Source of the DNA: Anaerolineae bacterium
Lineage (GTDB): Bacteria; Chloroflexota; Anaerolineae; 4572-78; J111
Direction: 5' to 3'
Assembly (NCBI GenBank): GCA_023151115.1
Contig: JAKLJP010000030.1
Location: 1 to 58,754, forward strand
DNA length: 58,754 nucleotides
In this document: positions 49,163-58,754 of the stretch, one piece after another
How the letters are laid out: every line of letters starts with the position of its first letter
Position numbering within the stretch: position 1 is the first letter of the stretch
Notes under the pieces: generated by a model
The model's database searches: none
Seen by the model: the letters and a program-made list of their open reading frames with translations, nothing else
What the model was told of the DNA's origin: nothing
Made by a program: the position numbers and the translations under genes

Positions 49163-49750
49163 CTCCTCGTAAAAATAGCGACTGGAGTGCAGACTTTAGT
49201 CCGTGTTTGGAGACTTATGCTGAAATCAGAATGAAAGCAGCACCCCAGCCATAACTCTCTCAAAAATAACTGGTATGTCACTACAAGCAGCAGGCCAAAG
49301 CACTCTCTAACCCCGGAGTGGGGATTGCTTCGGCCTCTAGCCTCGCCATAACCTTCCTCACCCGATTGGGTTAAATAGCTTAGAAAGATAGCTCATTAGA
49401 GTTATAAAAATAGCTCTTCTTTTAGCTCATAAATCGCCCAAGTTAGCTATAGGCCAAGTGCCAGTAAGATGGTAGAGTCATGGAGTAACATTGGCGGCGT
49501 CCGCCGACTAATACTCGTTTGCATTGAAATGAAGGTGCTGCCTACCTCTAATGGGCTAGAAAGCCTACCCCGCTGCATTATTTTTTATAGAATTTTGTGA
49601 ATTATATGCCATCCCTGGCTTTGTTCTGGCTAAAAATCCAGAATAGCTGTGAGGACGGGACGGAAAGTCTAGAAAACAGGGCGGCCTTATCTGTCTCTCT
49701 GGCAGGTCTACCAGTTTAAGTTCAAGTGTTATTCACAGGGGAGTCTACCG
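49163..49750. other. 588-bp leader region before the HAMP-array kinase
   Basis: No gene. AGGCCAAAGCA and TGCTTCGGCCT (49292-49339) form an arm pair enclosing CCCCGGAGTGGGG. GTTAGCT and AGCTCATTAGAG words recur at 49375-49450. CTGG/CCAG lies near 49700. Its length and structure suggest an untranslated leader, but I identify no known RNA family. Confidence 0.5.
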
Positions 49751-52700
49751 ATGAAGAAAAGTATGCGCGTTAATGACACTATCCAGGCCGGGGCTTTGGC
49801 CCTGGACCCCTCTCCCGATTTGCGCATCTTACTCTACAGCCTGCAAGCGGTGCGGGATGGCGACTTTTCGGTGCGGCTGCCTGGGGATTGGACAGGTCTG
49901 GAAGGGAAGATTGCCGACACCTTCAACGAGATTGTTACGGCCAACCAGAAGATGGCCCATGAACTCCAGCGCGTTGGGCAGGTGGTGGGCAAACAGGGCA
50001 AAACGCGAGAACGTACCCGCTTCGACCTCTCAAAGGGGGCCTGGGGCGAGATGGAGGTCTCGGTCAATACGCTCATTGACGACCTGCTCCGGCCTACTAC
50101 CGAAGTGACCCGCGCTATCGCCGCCGTAGCCCAGGGCAACCTGACCCAAACCGTGCAGTTGGACGTAGACGGGCGGCCCCTGGAAGGCGAATTTCTACGC
50201 TCGGCCATGATCGTCAACACCATGATCCAGCAGCTTGGCGTCTTTACTTCCGAAGTGACCCGTGTAGCCCGCGAAGTCGGCACCGAAGGCAAGCTGGGGG
50301 GGCAGGCCCAGGTGCCTGAGGTGAGCGGCGTCTGGAAAGATTTGACGGAAAGCGTCAACTCGATGGCCAACAACCTGACCGCCCAGGTCCGTAATATTTC
50401 CGAAGTGACCATCGCCGTAGCCAACGGCGACCTCTCCCGTAAAATCACGGTAGACGTGCGCGGCGAAATTCTCCAGCTTAAAGAAGCTATCAATACCATG
50501 GTCGACCAACTGCGCTCCTTCGCCTCCGAAGTGACCCGCGTCGCCCGCGAGGTCGGCACCGAAGGCAAGCTCGGTGGGCAGGCAGTGGTGCCCGGTGTGG
50601 CCGGCACCTGGAAGGACTTGACGGACAGCGTCAACGCCATGGCCGGCAACCTGACCGCCCAGGTCCGTAACATTGCCGAAGTGACCACCGCGGTGGCCCG
50701 CGGTGACCTGTCGCGTAAAATTACGGTGGATGTAAGCGGCGAAATTCTGGAGTTGAAAAACACCATCAACACGATGGTGGACCAGCTCAACGCCTTTGCC
50801 GGGGAAGTGACCCGTGTCGCCCGCGAGGTCGGCACCGAGGGTAAACTGGGTGGGCAGGCCCAGGTGCCCGGTGTGGGCGGGACCTGGAAAGACTTGACCG
50901 ATAACGTCAACTCGATGGCCAGCAACCTGACCGCTCAGGTGCGCAACATTGCCGAGGTGGCCACCGCCATCGCCAGCGGCGACCTATCGAAGAAAATCAC
51001 GGTCAACGTCAGCGGCGAAATCCTCCAGCTTAAAGAAACGCTGAACACGATGGTAGACCAGCTCAATGCCTTTGCCGGGGAGGTGACCCGTGTGGCCCGC
51101 GAGGTTGGTACCGAAGGCCGGCTGGGTGGCCAGGCGGTCGTGCCCGGTGTGGCCGGAACGTGGAAAGACCTGACGGACAACGTCAACTCGATGGCCAACA
51201 ACCTGACGGCCCAGGTCCGCAACATCGCCGAGGTTTCTACGGCTATCGCCAGCGGCGACCTCTCCAAGAAAATCACCGTGGACGTGAGCGGCGAAATTCT
51301 CCAGCTCAAAGAAACCATCAACACCATGGTAGACCAGCTCAACGCCTTTGCCGGAGAAGTGACCCGCGTGGCCCGCGAGGTCGGCACGGAAGGCAAGCTC
51401 GGCGGGCAGGCTCGCGTGCCGGGCGTGGCCGGCACCTGGAAGGATTTGACCGATAATGTCAACTTCATGGCCGGCAACCTAACCGCCCAGGTGCGCAACA
51501 TCGCCGAGGTAGCCACCGCCGTGGCTCGCGGCGACCTCTCCAAGAAAATTACGGTGGACGTGAAGGGCGAAATCCTGGAGCTAAAGGATACGCTCAACAC
51601 GATGGTAGACCAGCTCAACGCCTTTGCCGGGGAAGTGACCCGCGTGGCCCGCGAGGTTGGCACCGAAGGCAAGCTGGGCGGGCAGGCGCAGGTCCCCGGT
51701 GTAGCCGGAACGTGGAAAGACCTGACGGATAGCGTCAACTTTATGGCCAGCAACCTGACGGCTCAGGTGCGCAACATCGCCGAAGTGGCCACGGCCATCG
51801 CCAGCGGTGACCTCTCCAAGAAAATCACGGTGGACGTGCGCGGTGAAATTTTGCTGCTCAAAGAAACCTTGAACACGATGGTCGAGCAGCTTCGCTCCTT
51901 TGCGGCGGAGGTGACCCGCGTCGCCCGCGAGGTCGGTACGGATGGCCGCCTGGGCGGGCAGGCAGTGGTTCCCGGTGTGGCCGGAACGTGGAAAGACCTG
52001 ACCGATAACGTCAACTTGCTGGCCGCCAACCTGACCACCCAGGTCCGTAACATCGCCGAAGTGACCACCGCCGTGGCCCGCGGCGATTTGTCGCGTAAGA
52101 TTACGGTAGATGTGAAAGGCGAGATTCTGGAATTAAAAATCACCATCAACACGATGGTAGACCAGCTCAACGCTTTTGCCGCCGAAGTGACCCGCGTAGC
52201 CCGCGAAGTCGGCACCGAAGGCAAGTTGGGTGGGCAGGCCCGTGTGCCGGGTGTGGCCGGAACGTGGAAGGACCTGACCGATAACGTCAACGTCATGGCG
52301 GCCAACCTGACCGAGCAGGTACGCGGTATCGTCAAGGTGGTGACGGCGGTGGCCGATGGCGACCTCAAGCAGAAATTGACCGTCAACGCCAAAGGTGAAG
52401 TGGCCGCCCTGGCCGAAACTATCAACAATATGACCGACACCCTGGCGACCTTTGCCGACCAGGTGACAACCGTAGCCCGTGAAGTGGGCGTGGAAGGTCG
52501 CCTGGGAGGGCAGGCCAACGTGCCCGGTGCCGCCGGAACGTGGAAGGACCTGACCGGCAACGTCAACCTGCTGGCCGCCAACCTGACCAACCAGGTTCGG
52601 GCCATCGCCGAGGTCGCCACCGCCGTGACCAAGGGCGACTTGACCCGCTCGATCCAGGTGGAGGCGCGCGGCGAAGTGGCCGAACTGAAAGATAACATCA

Positions 52701-55480
52701 ACACTATGATTGACAACCTGCGCCTGACCACCGAACGCAATACCGAGCAGGACTGGCTCAAAACCAACCTGGCCCGCTTTACCGGCATGCTGCAAGGCCA
52801 GCGCGATTTGGTCACGGTTGGCAAGATGCTCCTGTCGGAACTGGTGCCGCTGGTCAATGCTCACCAGGGTATTATTTACCAGATGGATACGGAGGGGATG
52901 ACGGATTTGAGAATGTTGGCCAGTTATGCCAATTTTGCTGAAAACGGCTATCCGACCCGCCTCTCGCTGGGCGATGGCTTTATCGGCCAGTGCGCGGTGG
53001 AGAAGCGGCGTATCCTCGTCTCCAATGTGCCGGCCGATGCCGTCCCAATTGGGTCGGTTCTCTTCCAGGCCATGCCGCGCAGCGTGGTCGTTTTCCCAAT
53101 TGCTTTCGAGGGGCAAATTAAAGCCGTGCTGGCCCTGGCTTCGCTCCACGACTTTGCCCCGGCTCACCTGGCCTTTTTGGAACAACTGACAACCAGTATC
53201 GGTATCGTGCTCAACAGTATCGAGGCGACCATGCAGACGGAAGGGCTGCTCAAACAGTCGCAGCAGTTGGCCGCCGAACTGCAAGCGCAGCAGGCCGAGT
53301 TACAGCAGACCAACGAACAGCTTGCCCAGAAAGCCCAGCAGCTTGCCGAGCAAAACGTCGAGGTGGAGCGCAAGAACCAGGAAATCGAACAGGCCCGCCG
53401 GGCGCTGGAAGAAAAGGCAGCGGAATTGGCCCTGACCTCCAAGTACAAATCCGAATTTCTGGCTAACATGTCGCACGAACTACGTACCCCCTTGAACAGC
53501 ATCCTCATCCTGGGCCAGCAGCTTAGCGACAACCCCGAAGGCAACCTGACCGCCAAGCAGGTCGAGTTTGCCCGCACAATTCACGGGGCCGGCACCGACC
53601 TGTTGAACCTGATTAGCGATATTCTCGACCTGTCGAAAATTGAGTCCGGTACGGTGACAGTGGAAGCGGAGGAGGTATACTTCACCGATTTGCTGGATAC
53701 CATTGGCCGGACCTTCCGCCACGAAGCGGAGAACCGGCGGCTGTCCTTTGACGTTGAGGTGAAGGATCATCTTAGCGCCAGCCTGGTAACTGACTCCAAG
53801 CGTCTACAGCAGGTCCTCAAGAACCTGCTGTCCAACGCCTTCAAATTTACCGAGCGGGGCGGGGTGCGGCTGAACGTTTTTACCGCCGAACGCGGTTGGA
53901 GTTCTGACCATCCTATCCTCAAGGGAGCGGCGGCGGTGGTGGCCTTCGAGGTCACTGATACGGGTATCGGCATTGCCCCCGAAAAGCAGAAAATCATCTT
54001 CGAGGCGTTCCAGCAGGCCGACGCCGGAACCAGCCGCAAGTTCGGCGGGACCGGCCTGGGTCTGGCCATCAGCCGCGAGTTGGCCAATTTGTTAGGTGGA
54101 GAAATTCAGCTCCGCAGCACCCCTGGGGTAGGCAGTACCTTCACCCTCTACCTGCCACAAACCTATGTCGGACCCTCGCTGTCGAGCGGGGTGATGATGG
54201 ACGGCGGCGCGGCCCCGGCCCCGCAGCCGGCCAGATTTCCCCAGGCGCTGCTGCCCGAACTGCCCATCGAGCAAGTTTTGGATGACCGCGAGACGTTGCA
54301 GACCAGCGACCCGGTGCTGCTCATTGTGGAGGATGACCCGCATTATGGCCGCGTTTTGGTAGACCTGGCCCATGACCAGGGCTTCAAGGTGGTTGTTGCC
54401 TCACGCGGCGCAGAGGCCCTGGCCCTGGCTCGCCAATTCCGGCCAACCGCAGTATCATTAGATGTGTTCCTGCCGGACATGTTGGGCTGGACGGTGCTGA
54501 GCCATTTGAAGCAAGACCCGGCCACGCGGCACATTCCGGTGCAGATGCTAACCCTGGATGAAGACCGGCAGCACGGTTTGGCCCGCGGAGCCTTTGCCTT
54601 TTTGACCAAGCCGACCAGCAGCGACGAGTTGGAGTCGGCCCTCTCTCGGATCAAAAATTACGCCGCGCCGCGCCGTAAGCGGTTGCTGGTGGTAGAAGAC
54701 AACGCGGCTGAGCAGGTGAGTATTACCGAATTGCTGGGCCACGATGATATTGACATCGTTACCGCCGGTACGGGCGGGGAGGCGCTCGACACCCTGCGCC
54801 AGCAGTCATTTGACTGTGTGGTGCTTGACCTGCGTCTGCCCGATATGTCGGGGTTTGAGGTGCTGGAATGTATGCGTGACGACGGCGTCTTCCACGACTT
54901 GCCGGTGGTCGTTTTCACCGGCAAGGAACTGTCGCCGGAAGAGGACGCGCAACTGCACATGCTGGCGCGCAGCGTGGTGGTCAAAGGGGTGGAATCGCCC
55001 GAACGGCTGCTGGACGAGACGGCGCTGTTCCTGCACCGAGTGGTCCCCAATCTGCCGCCGGAGAAGCAACGTATGTTGGACCGGCTGCACCAATCCGACG
55101 ATGACCTGGTAGGCAAAAAGGTGCTGGTGGTGGACGACGACGTGCGGAATATCTTTGCTTTGAGCAGCGTGTTGGAGCGGCGGGGGATGACGGTTTTGAC
55201 CGCCGGCACGGGCCGCGAGGCCATTGCCACCCTCGAAGTGACCTCTAACGTGGCGATTGTGCTGATGGATATTATGATGCCGGAAATGGATGGCTACCAG
55301 ACCATGCAGGTCATCCGGCAGAATCCATCATTCCGGCGGCTGCCCATTATTGCCCTGACCGCCAAAGCCATGAAAGGCGACCGGGAGAAGTGCCTGGAAG
55401 CCGGCGCGTCCGACTACCTGGCCAAGCCGGTTAATACGGAACAACTGTTATCGGCACTGCGGATGTGGCTGCATCGGTAA
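49751..55480 (+). CDS. Giant soluble hybrid histidine kinase with poly-HAMP array and three receivers
   Basis: 1909 residues, no membrane segment. Two divergent HAMP units (about 27-170) precede nine tandem 92-residue repeats (residues 170-997), each made of two HAMP-like helices pairs ([32 protein letters not shown] and [19 protein letters not shown]). A GAF domain (about 1020-1165), coiled coil (about 1168-1232), HisKA with H1242 ([17 protein letters not shown]), HATPase ([25 protein letters not shown]) and three receivers (D1571, D1693 and D1840) follow. The array resembles fungal group III (Nik1/Os-1) kinases, which sense osmotic stress through HAMP stacks. GGGGAGTCTACCG precedes the ATG. 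Confidence 0.95.
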   Translation: MKKSMRVNDTIQAGALALDPSPDLRILLYSLQAVRDGDFSVRLPGDWTGLEGKIADTFNEIVTANQKMAHELQRVGQVVGKQGKTRERTRFDLSKGAWGEMEVSVNTLIDDLLRPTTEVTRAIAAVAQGNLTQTVQLDVDGRPLEGEFLRSAMIVNTMIQQLGVFTSEVTRVAREVGTEGKLGGQAQVPEVSGVWKDLTESVNSMANNLTAQVRNISEVTIAVANGDLSRKITVDVRGEILQLKEAINTMVDQLRSFASEVTRVAREVGTEGKLGGQAVVPGVAGTWKDLTDSVNAMAGNLTAQVRNIAEVTTAVARGDLSRKITVDVSGEILELKNTINTMVDQLNAFAGEVTRVAREVGTEGKLGGQAQVPGVGGTWKDLTDNVNSMASNLTAQVRNIAEVATAIASGDLSKKITVNVSGEILQLKETLNTMVDQLNAFAGEVTRVAREVGTEGRLGGQAVVPGVAGTWKDLTDNVNSMANNLTAQVRNIAEVSTAIASGDLSKKITVDVSGEILQLKETINTMVDQLNAFAGEVTRVAREVGTEGKLGGQARVPGVAGTWKDLTDNVNFMAGNLTAQVRNIAEVATAVARGDLSKKITVDVKGEILELKDTLNTMVDQLNAFAGEVTRVAREVGTEGKLGGQAQVPGVAGTWKDLTDSVNFMASNLTAQVRNIAEVATAIASGDLSKKITVDVRGEILLLKETLNTMVEQLRSFAAEVTRVAREVGTDGRLGGQAVVPGVAGTWKDLTDNVNLLAANLTTQVRNIAEVTTAVARGDLSRKITVDVKGEILELKITINTMVDQLNAFAAEVTRVAREVGTEGKLGGQARVPGVAGTWKDLTDNVNVMAANLTEQVRGIVKVVTAVADGDLKQKLTVNAKGEVAALAETINNMTDTLATFADQVTTVAREVGVEGRLGGQANVPGAAGTWKDLTGNVNLLAANLTNQVRAIAEVATAVTKGDLTRSIQVEARGEVAELKDNINTMIDNLRLTTERNTEQDWLKTNLARFTGMLQGQRDLVTVGKMLLSELVPLVNAHQGIIYQMDTEGMTDLRMLASYANFAENGYPTRLSLGDGFIGQCAVEKRRILVSNVPADAVPIGSVLFQAMPRSVVVFPIAFEGQIKAVLALASLHDFAPAHLAFLEQLTTSIGIVLNSIEATMQTEGLLKQSQQLAAELQAQQAELQQTNEQLAQKAQQLAEQNVEVERKNQEIEQARRALEEKAAELALTSKYKSEFLANMSHELRTPLNSILILGQQLSDNPEGNLTAKQVEFARTIHGAGTDLLNLISDILDLSKIESGTVTVEAEEVYFTDLLDTIGRTFRHEAENRRLSFDVEVKDHLSASLVTDSKRLQQVLKNLLSNAFKFTERGGVRLNVFTAERGWSSDHPILKGAAAVVAFEVTDTGIGIAPEKQKIIFEAFQQADAGTSRKFGGTGLGLAISRELANLLGGEIQLRSTPGVGSTFTLYLPQTYVGPSLSSGVMMDGGAAPAPQPARFPQALLPELPIEQVLDDRETLQTSDPVLLIVEDDPHYGRVLVDLAHDQGFKVVVASRGAEALALARQFRPTAVSLDVFLPDMLGWTVLSHLKQDPATRHIPVQMLTLDEDRQHGLARGAFAFLTKPTSSDELESALSRIKNYAAPRRKRLLVVEDNAAEQVSITELLGHDDIDIVTAGTGGEALDTLRQQSFDCVVLDLRLPDMSGFEVLECMRDDGVFHDLPVVVFTGKELSPEEDAQLHMLARSVVVKGVESPERLLDETALFLHRVVPNLPPEKQRMLDRLHQSDDDLVGKKVLVVDDDVRNIFALSSVLERRGMTVLTAGTGREAIATLEVTSNVAIVLMDIMMPEMDGYQTMQVIRQNPSFRRLPIIALTAKAMKGDREKCLEAGASDYLAKPVNTEQLLSALRMWLHR
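50258..52741 (+). repeat. Nine tandem 276-bp coding repeats (double-HAMP units)
   Basis: Units start at 50258, 50534, 50810, 51086, 51362, 51638, 51914, 52190 and 52466, with a constant 276-nt period and no indel. Middle units are nearly identical in protein and very similar in DNA; the first and the last two are more divergent. Confidence 0.95.
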
Positions 55481-55482
55481 GG

Positions 55483-55538
55483 CTGAGGCTGAGCATTTCA
55501 TAAGTCCCTTAGCCTCAGCTTTAGCCTTAGCCTTTTTG
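55483..55538. repeat. GGCTGAGGCTGAG / CTCAGCTTTAGCC palindrome
   Basis: AAGGCTGAGGCTGAG, a TCATAAGTCCCTTAG loop, and CCTCAGCTTTAGCCTTAGCC. It fills the gap between the two kinase genes and starts 3 nt after the stop. Confidence 0.8.
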
Positions 55539-55552
55539 AAAGAGGCACAAGC

Positions 55553-57052
55553 ATGAACGAACAGGTAAATATCCTCCTGGTTGACGACCAGCCGGCCAAA
55601 CTGCTCAGCTATGAAGTTATTCTAAGCGAATTGGGTGAGAATTTAATGAAGGCTCACTCGGGGCGGGAGGCTTTGGAGCACCTTTTAAAGGTAGATGTGG
55701 CCGTAGTGCTGATGGATGTGAGTATGCCGGAGCTTGACGGGTTTGAACTGGCCGAAATTATTCGCCAGCATCCGCGCTACCAGCGCACGGCCATTATTTT
55801 TGTCTCCGCCGTACACCTGACCGATCTTGACCGGCTACGGGGCTACCAACACGGGGCGGTGGATTACGTTTCGGTGCCGGTGGTGCCGGAAATTCTGCGA
55901 GCCAAAGTGAGCGTGTTTGCCGATTTGTACCGTAAAACCCGGCAGTTGGAACAGCTGAATCGAGAGCTGGAGCAGCGTGTTGCGGAGCGAACGGCGGAAT
56001 TGGAGGCGTCCACAGCCCGGTTGCGCGAGAGCGAGACCCGTTACCGGGAGCTTATTTACACGCTCCCGGTTGCTATCTATATGTGCGACACCCAGGGACA
56101 TATCACGCTTTGTAATGAGGCTGCAGTGGCGCTATGGGGGCAGGCGCCGGAGATAGGCAAGGAGTTGTGGTGCGGCTCATGGCGGACTTATAACCTTGAT
56201 GGCAGCCTCTTGCCTCCTGAAGAGTGTCCGATGGCGGTAGCGATTCGGGAAGATCGGTCTGTTCGGGGGCAGGAGATTATTGTCGAGCGTCCCGACGGTA
56301 GTCGGTCTTATGTTTTGCCCTACCCTGACCCCATTCACGACGCCGCAGGGGCGGTGGTGGGAGGGGTCAACATGGTAGTTGATCTCACCGAACGCAAACG
56401 AATCGAAGAAGACTTACAGTTATTGGCCCAAATGCGAGAACGCAACCGGCTGGCCCACGAACTCCATGATAATGTGGCCCAGGCTTTGGGCTACTTGAAC
56501 TTAAAAATAGGCCAGACGCACGATCTTCTCACGGGCAACCGGCTTACTGAGGTAGGGACTAACCTGCACGAGTTAAAGCAAATTGTCAACGAAACTTACG
56601 CCGATACCCGGGCCGAGATTTTTAATCTGCGGGCCGCGCCGGCCCAAAATGTAAGGTTTTTGGAGACCCTACGACAGTATCTGGACAAGTACCAGCGCTT
56701 TTATCGCCTGGATATTGACCTGGTTTTTGAAGCGGACGAAACTCACTTCGACTTTCCCAGTGAGGTTAGCATTGCTCTTATTCGGACCATCCAGGAAGCT
56801 TTGATGAATGTGCGCAAGCACGCCCAGGTAGACCGGGCACTCATCCGTTTGGTCCAAGGCGCAGAGGGCTGGCAGATCAATATCGAGGATGCCGGGCGAG
56901 GCTTTGAGCTAAATGGGGCCACCAGCAAGGAATTCACCACTTATGGCCTTAAGATTATGCAGGAGCGGATTGAGGGGATTGGCGGCCGTTTGGAAATTGT
57001 CAGTGCGCCCAACCAGGGTACCCGGATAAATTTGTTCTATCCCCGCGGGTAG
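55553..57052 (+). CDS. Receiver-PAS-HisKA_3 histidine kinase
   Basis: 499 residues. An N-terminal receiver (about 5-120) has D11-D12 and phospho-acceptor D55 (VVLMDVSMPELDG), but the usual lysine region reads DYVSVPVVPEIL, without the KP motif. A coiled coil (about 125-158) and a PAS domain (about 160-285) lead to DHp H305 (RNRLAHELHDNVAQALGYLNLK) and the ATPase (IEDAGRGFEL, YGLKIMQERIEGIGG). The kinase core is closely similar to that of the 47591 gene. A receiver-first arrangement lets it be driven by an upstream phosphorelay, for example the HAMP-array kinase 72 bp away. Confidence 0.92.
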   Translation: MNEQVNILLVDDQPAKLLSYEVILSELGENLMKAHSGREALEHLLKVDVAVVLMDVSMPELDGFELAEIIRQHPRYQRTAIIFVSAVHLTDLDRLRGYQHGAVDYVSVPVVPEILRAKVSVFADLYRKTRQLEQLNRELEQRVAERTAELEASTARLRESETRYRELIYTLPVAIYMCDTQGHITLCNEAAVALWGQAPEIGKELWCGSWRTYNLDGSLLPPEECPMAVAIREDRSVRGQEIIVERPDGSRSYVLPYPDPIHDAAGAVVGGVNMVVDLTERKRIEEDLQLLAQMRERNRLAHELHDNVAQALGYLNLKIGQTHDLLTGNRLTEVGTNLHELKQIVNETYADTRAEIFNLRAAPAQNVRFLETLRQYLDKYQRFYRLDIDLVFEADETHFDFPSEVSIALIRTIQEALMNVRKHAQVDRALIRLVQGAEGWQINIEDAGRGFELNGATSKEFTTYGLKIMQERIEGIGGRLEIVSAPNQGTRINLFYPRG

Positions 57053-57270
57053 CTAATCTTCCTCATCCAATACTGCCCATAACTTCTCCAGCGGCAGAGA
57101 ACATTGCGTCCGCGCCACAATTTTTTCCTGCCCGGCTCATTGCGTGCGTCCCCATAAATTTTTAGACCATTGTCATTCGGATCATCAAAATTAGATGACT
57201 CTTCAATTTTGCGCAAAATTTAAAGTTGGACATCATGTTAGAACAAATGTGTTGAAGTTGAGGTAAAAAC

Positions 57271-58530
57271 ATGAGCCAACCGATTAACTTACTGCATCTG
57301 GCCGACATTCATATTGGCATGGAAAATTATGGCCGGCTCGATCCGAAATCAGGCTTGAACAGCCGGGTGGTGGATTTTTTGCGCCGCTTGAGCCAGGTGA
57401 TTGACATGGCCCTGGAGCGCGAGGTGGATGTCTGCATTTTTGCCGGCGACGCTTACAAAAACCAGCGGCCTAACCCCACTTTTCAGCGCGAATTTGCCCG
57501 GCGGATTAAACGCTTGGCCGGCGAGGGCGTGCCGGTAATCCTGCTGGTCGGCAACCACGATATGGCTACAGCAGATCGGGCTGCCAGCAGTTTGGAGATT
57601 TTTGGGGTACTGGATACGCCCGGCGTGATTGTGGCCGACCGGGAGCAGGTTCATCAACTTGTCTGCCGGCGCGGCCAACCCTTACAAGTTGCCACTGTGC
57701 CCTATCCGCAGCGCAGCCGCTTGCTGGCCCGCGAGCAGTACCAAAACCTGACCCTGGATGAATTAGATATGGAGTTGAGCCGGATTCTGGGCGACAATCT
57801 GAACGACCTGGCCGCCGAGGTTAAAGAGCGCCCCGATATTCCGGCGGTGCTGGCCGGCCATTTTTCGGTCAGCGGGGCCAGGCAGGGCAGTGAGCAGAGC
57901 GTGATGATTGGCCGGGACGTGGTGGTGATGAAAAGCCAGTTGGCCGACCCCGCCTGGGATTATGTGGCCCTGGGCCATATCCACAAACACCAGGAGTTGA
58001 ACAACGGCCAGCAGCCGCCGATTGTCTACCCCGGCAGTCTGGAACGAATTGATTTTGGCGAGGAAGGCGAGCGCAAAGGTTTTGTGATGGTCGAGTTGGA
58101 GCGGGGCTGCGCCAAGTGGGAATTTGTGCCGGTAGAGGCCCGCCCGTTTGTGACCATTCGTCTGGATGTGCGCCAGTCGGCGGAGCCGATGACCGACATT
58201 TTGGATGAGTTGGAACAGCACCCGGTGGACGGGGCCATTGTGCGGGTCATCATCAAAGCCACCGAGGCCCAAGAAATCTTGCTCGACGAGAAGCCGATTC
58301 GCCAGGCGCTGCGGGGAGCCAGCTATGTCGCCAGCATTGTCCGCGATATTGATCGGGCGCAGCGTCACCGGCTGGGCGGCATCTCCGCCGAGGAGTTGAC
58401 GCCTCAGGAGGCCCTGGAGCGTTACCTGGATTCCAAGGGGGTGTCAGAGGAACGCAAGGCTCAGTTATTACGTTACGCGGAGGGGATATTTCGAGAAGAT
58501 ATAGATATCCAGAAAAGTTTTTTCCAATGA
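57271..58530 (+). CDS. sbcD: SbcD-family DNA repair nuclease
   Basis: 419 residues. Metallophosphoesterase motifs LLHLADIHIG, FAGDAYKN, LLVGNHD, VLAGHFSVSG and VALGHIHKHQ are intact, followed by YPGSLERIDFGEEGE and a C-terminal cap (about 290-400). It is the Mn-dependent nuclease subunit of the SbcCD/Mre11-Rad50 complex, which processes hairpins and blocked DNA ends. SbcC is expected next but is not within the 220 bp that remain. No strong ribosome site is visible. An SbcCD enzyme is noteworthy in a genome rich in palindromes. Confidence 0.9.
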   Translation: MSQPINLLHLADIHIGMENYGRLDPKSGLNSRVVDFLRRLSQVIDMALEREVDVCIFAGDAYKNQRPNPTFQREFARRIKRLAGEGVPVILLVGNHDMATADRAASSLEIFGVLDTPGVIVADREQVHQLVCRRGQPLQVATVPYPQRSRLLAREQYQNLTLDELDMELSRILGDNLNDLAAEVKERPDIPAVLAGHFSVSGARQGSEQSVMIGRDVVVMKSQLADPAWDYVALGHIHKHQELNNGQQPPIVYPGSLERIDFGEEGERKGFVMVELERGCAKWEFVPVEARPFVTIRLDVRQSAEPMTDILDELEQHPVDGAIVRVIIKATEAQEILLDEKPIRQALRGASYVASIVRDIDRAQRHRLGGISAEELTPQEALERYLDSKGVSEERKAQLLRYAEGIFREDIDIQKSFFQ

Positions 58531-58602
58531 TTTGGAGCCGGGATAAGGAGATTAGGAGATTTTTCCCTTTATTTTCCATCCCCAAATCCCCTAACCTGGA
58601 CG
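58531..58602. repeat. GGAGATTAGGAGATT / AATCCCCTAACC-type palindrome
   Basis: GGATAAGGAGATTAGGAGAT on the left; ATCCCCAAATCCCCTAACCT on the right, around CCCTTTATTTTCC. It is located directly after sbcD. Confidence 0.6.
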
Positions 58603-58617
58603 AGCCAGAACCAAACA

Positions 58618-58722
58618 GGAACACAGAGTTACGCAGAGATTTCACAGAGACACGCAGAGAAGCGATAAAAATTCCTCTGTGAAACTTTGTGACTTCTCCG
58701 TGTCCCTCTGTGTAATAACTTC
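58618..58722. repeat. CACAGAG / CTCTGTG word palindrome
   Basis: ACACAGAGTTACGCAGAGAT on the left; TCTGTGAAACTTTGTGACTT and CTCCGTGTCCCTCTGTGTAA on the right. Same family as 45208-45282. Confidence 0.75.
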
Positions 58723-58754
58723 TTGCTCACTGTACAAGAATCTGACTCATAAGG

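Noticed and set aside
49834..52857. Long antisense open frames (up to 364 residues) opposite the HAMP array
   Set aside because: They mirror the 92-residue repeats of the plus-strand kinase and have no family features; they are a by-product of GC-rich codon use.
57236..57252. LexA-like box before sbcD
   Set aside because: GAACAAATGTGT lacks the GTTC half.

Overview
The window looks like chromosomal DNA of a Chloroflexota bacterium of the Anaerolineae type. The signs are very large soluble and membrane histidine kinases with many HAMP or GAF domains, secreted proteins with Thr/Pro-rich TPTPT-like linkers, a SARP/BTAD-type response regulator, a T-box leader in front of serS, and intergenic spaces crowded with palindromic repeats. 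The taxonomic placement is inference; no rRNA gene is present.

Layout. 0-4.4 kb (minus strand): a truncated two-component propeller sensor, a response regulator, a GIY-YIG protein, a four-helix-bundle protein, TyrA, an HD-domain protein and a site-2 protease. 4.4-10.3 kb (minus): a 1.5-kresidue secreted nuclease/5'-nucleotidase and an FxLYD-like surface protein. 10.3-11.1 kb: a 154-bp MITE-like element with a 9-bp target duplication, inside an older palindrome. 11.1-14.3 kb: a hybrid kinase with HPt and an OmpR-type regulator. 14.3-15 kb: terminators and a candidate minus-strand small RNA. 15-21.9 kb: a nitrate assimilation operon (nrtA-nrtB-nrtD-nirA-narB). 22-24.5 kb: T-box, serS and a phosphoglycolate phosphatase-like gene. 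24.6-30 kb: an AT-richer island with an SPFH/Band 7 protein, a LexA-like S24 peptidase with an alpha-helical rather than HTH front end, two small membrane proteins, an orphan ORF and a GAAC-N4-GTTC box. 30.7-33.7 kb: two tandem homologous candidate small RNAs, then a beta-helix/cohesin/dockerin protein. 33.7-36.6 kb: an MBL hydrolase, two tRNA-Ser genes, a degenerate kinase, and an HTH regulator with matching palindromic operators around an unannotated 55-aa ORF. 36.6-39.1 kb: an orphan HsdS, a small secreted protein, a 53-aa CCGNHGEPGC protein and a DUF427 protein. 39.6-57 kb: a signalling block with a GAF kinase, a receiver-receiver-SARP regulator, two paralogous NarL-type kinases, and between them a 1909-aa kinase with nine exact-period 92-residue double-HAMP repeats. 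57.3-58.5 kb: SbcD.

How it works together. The nitrate genes form a full uptake-to-ammonium route. The SPFH/S24 block and the HTH/operator/55-aa block are the best candidates for undescribed systems. The most pervasive structural theme is intergenic hairpins whose arms are short iterated words. They also enter genes in frame, and they supply or abut several stop codons. A second theme is promoter-like sequence followed almost at once by a strong intrinsic terminator (11.0, 14.8 minus, 30.75, 30.9 and 36.3 kb), which predicts a set of short structured transcripts.
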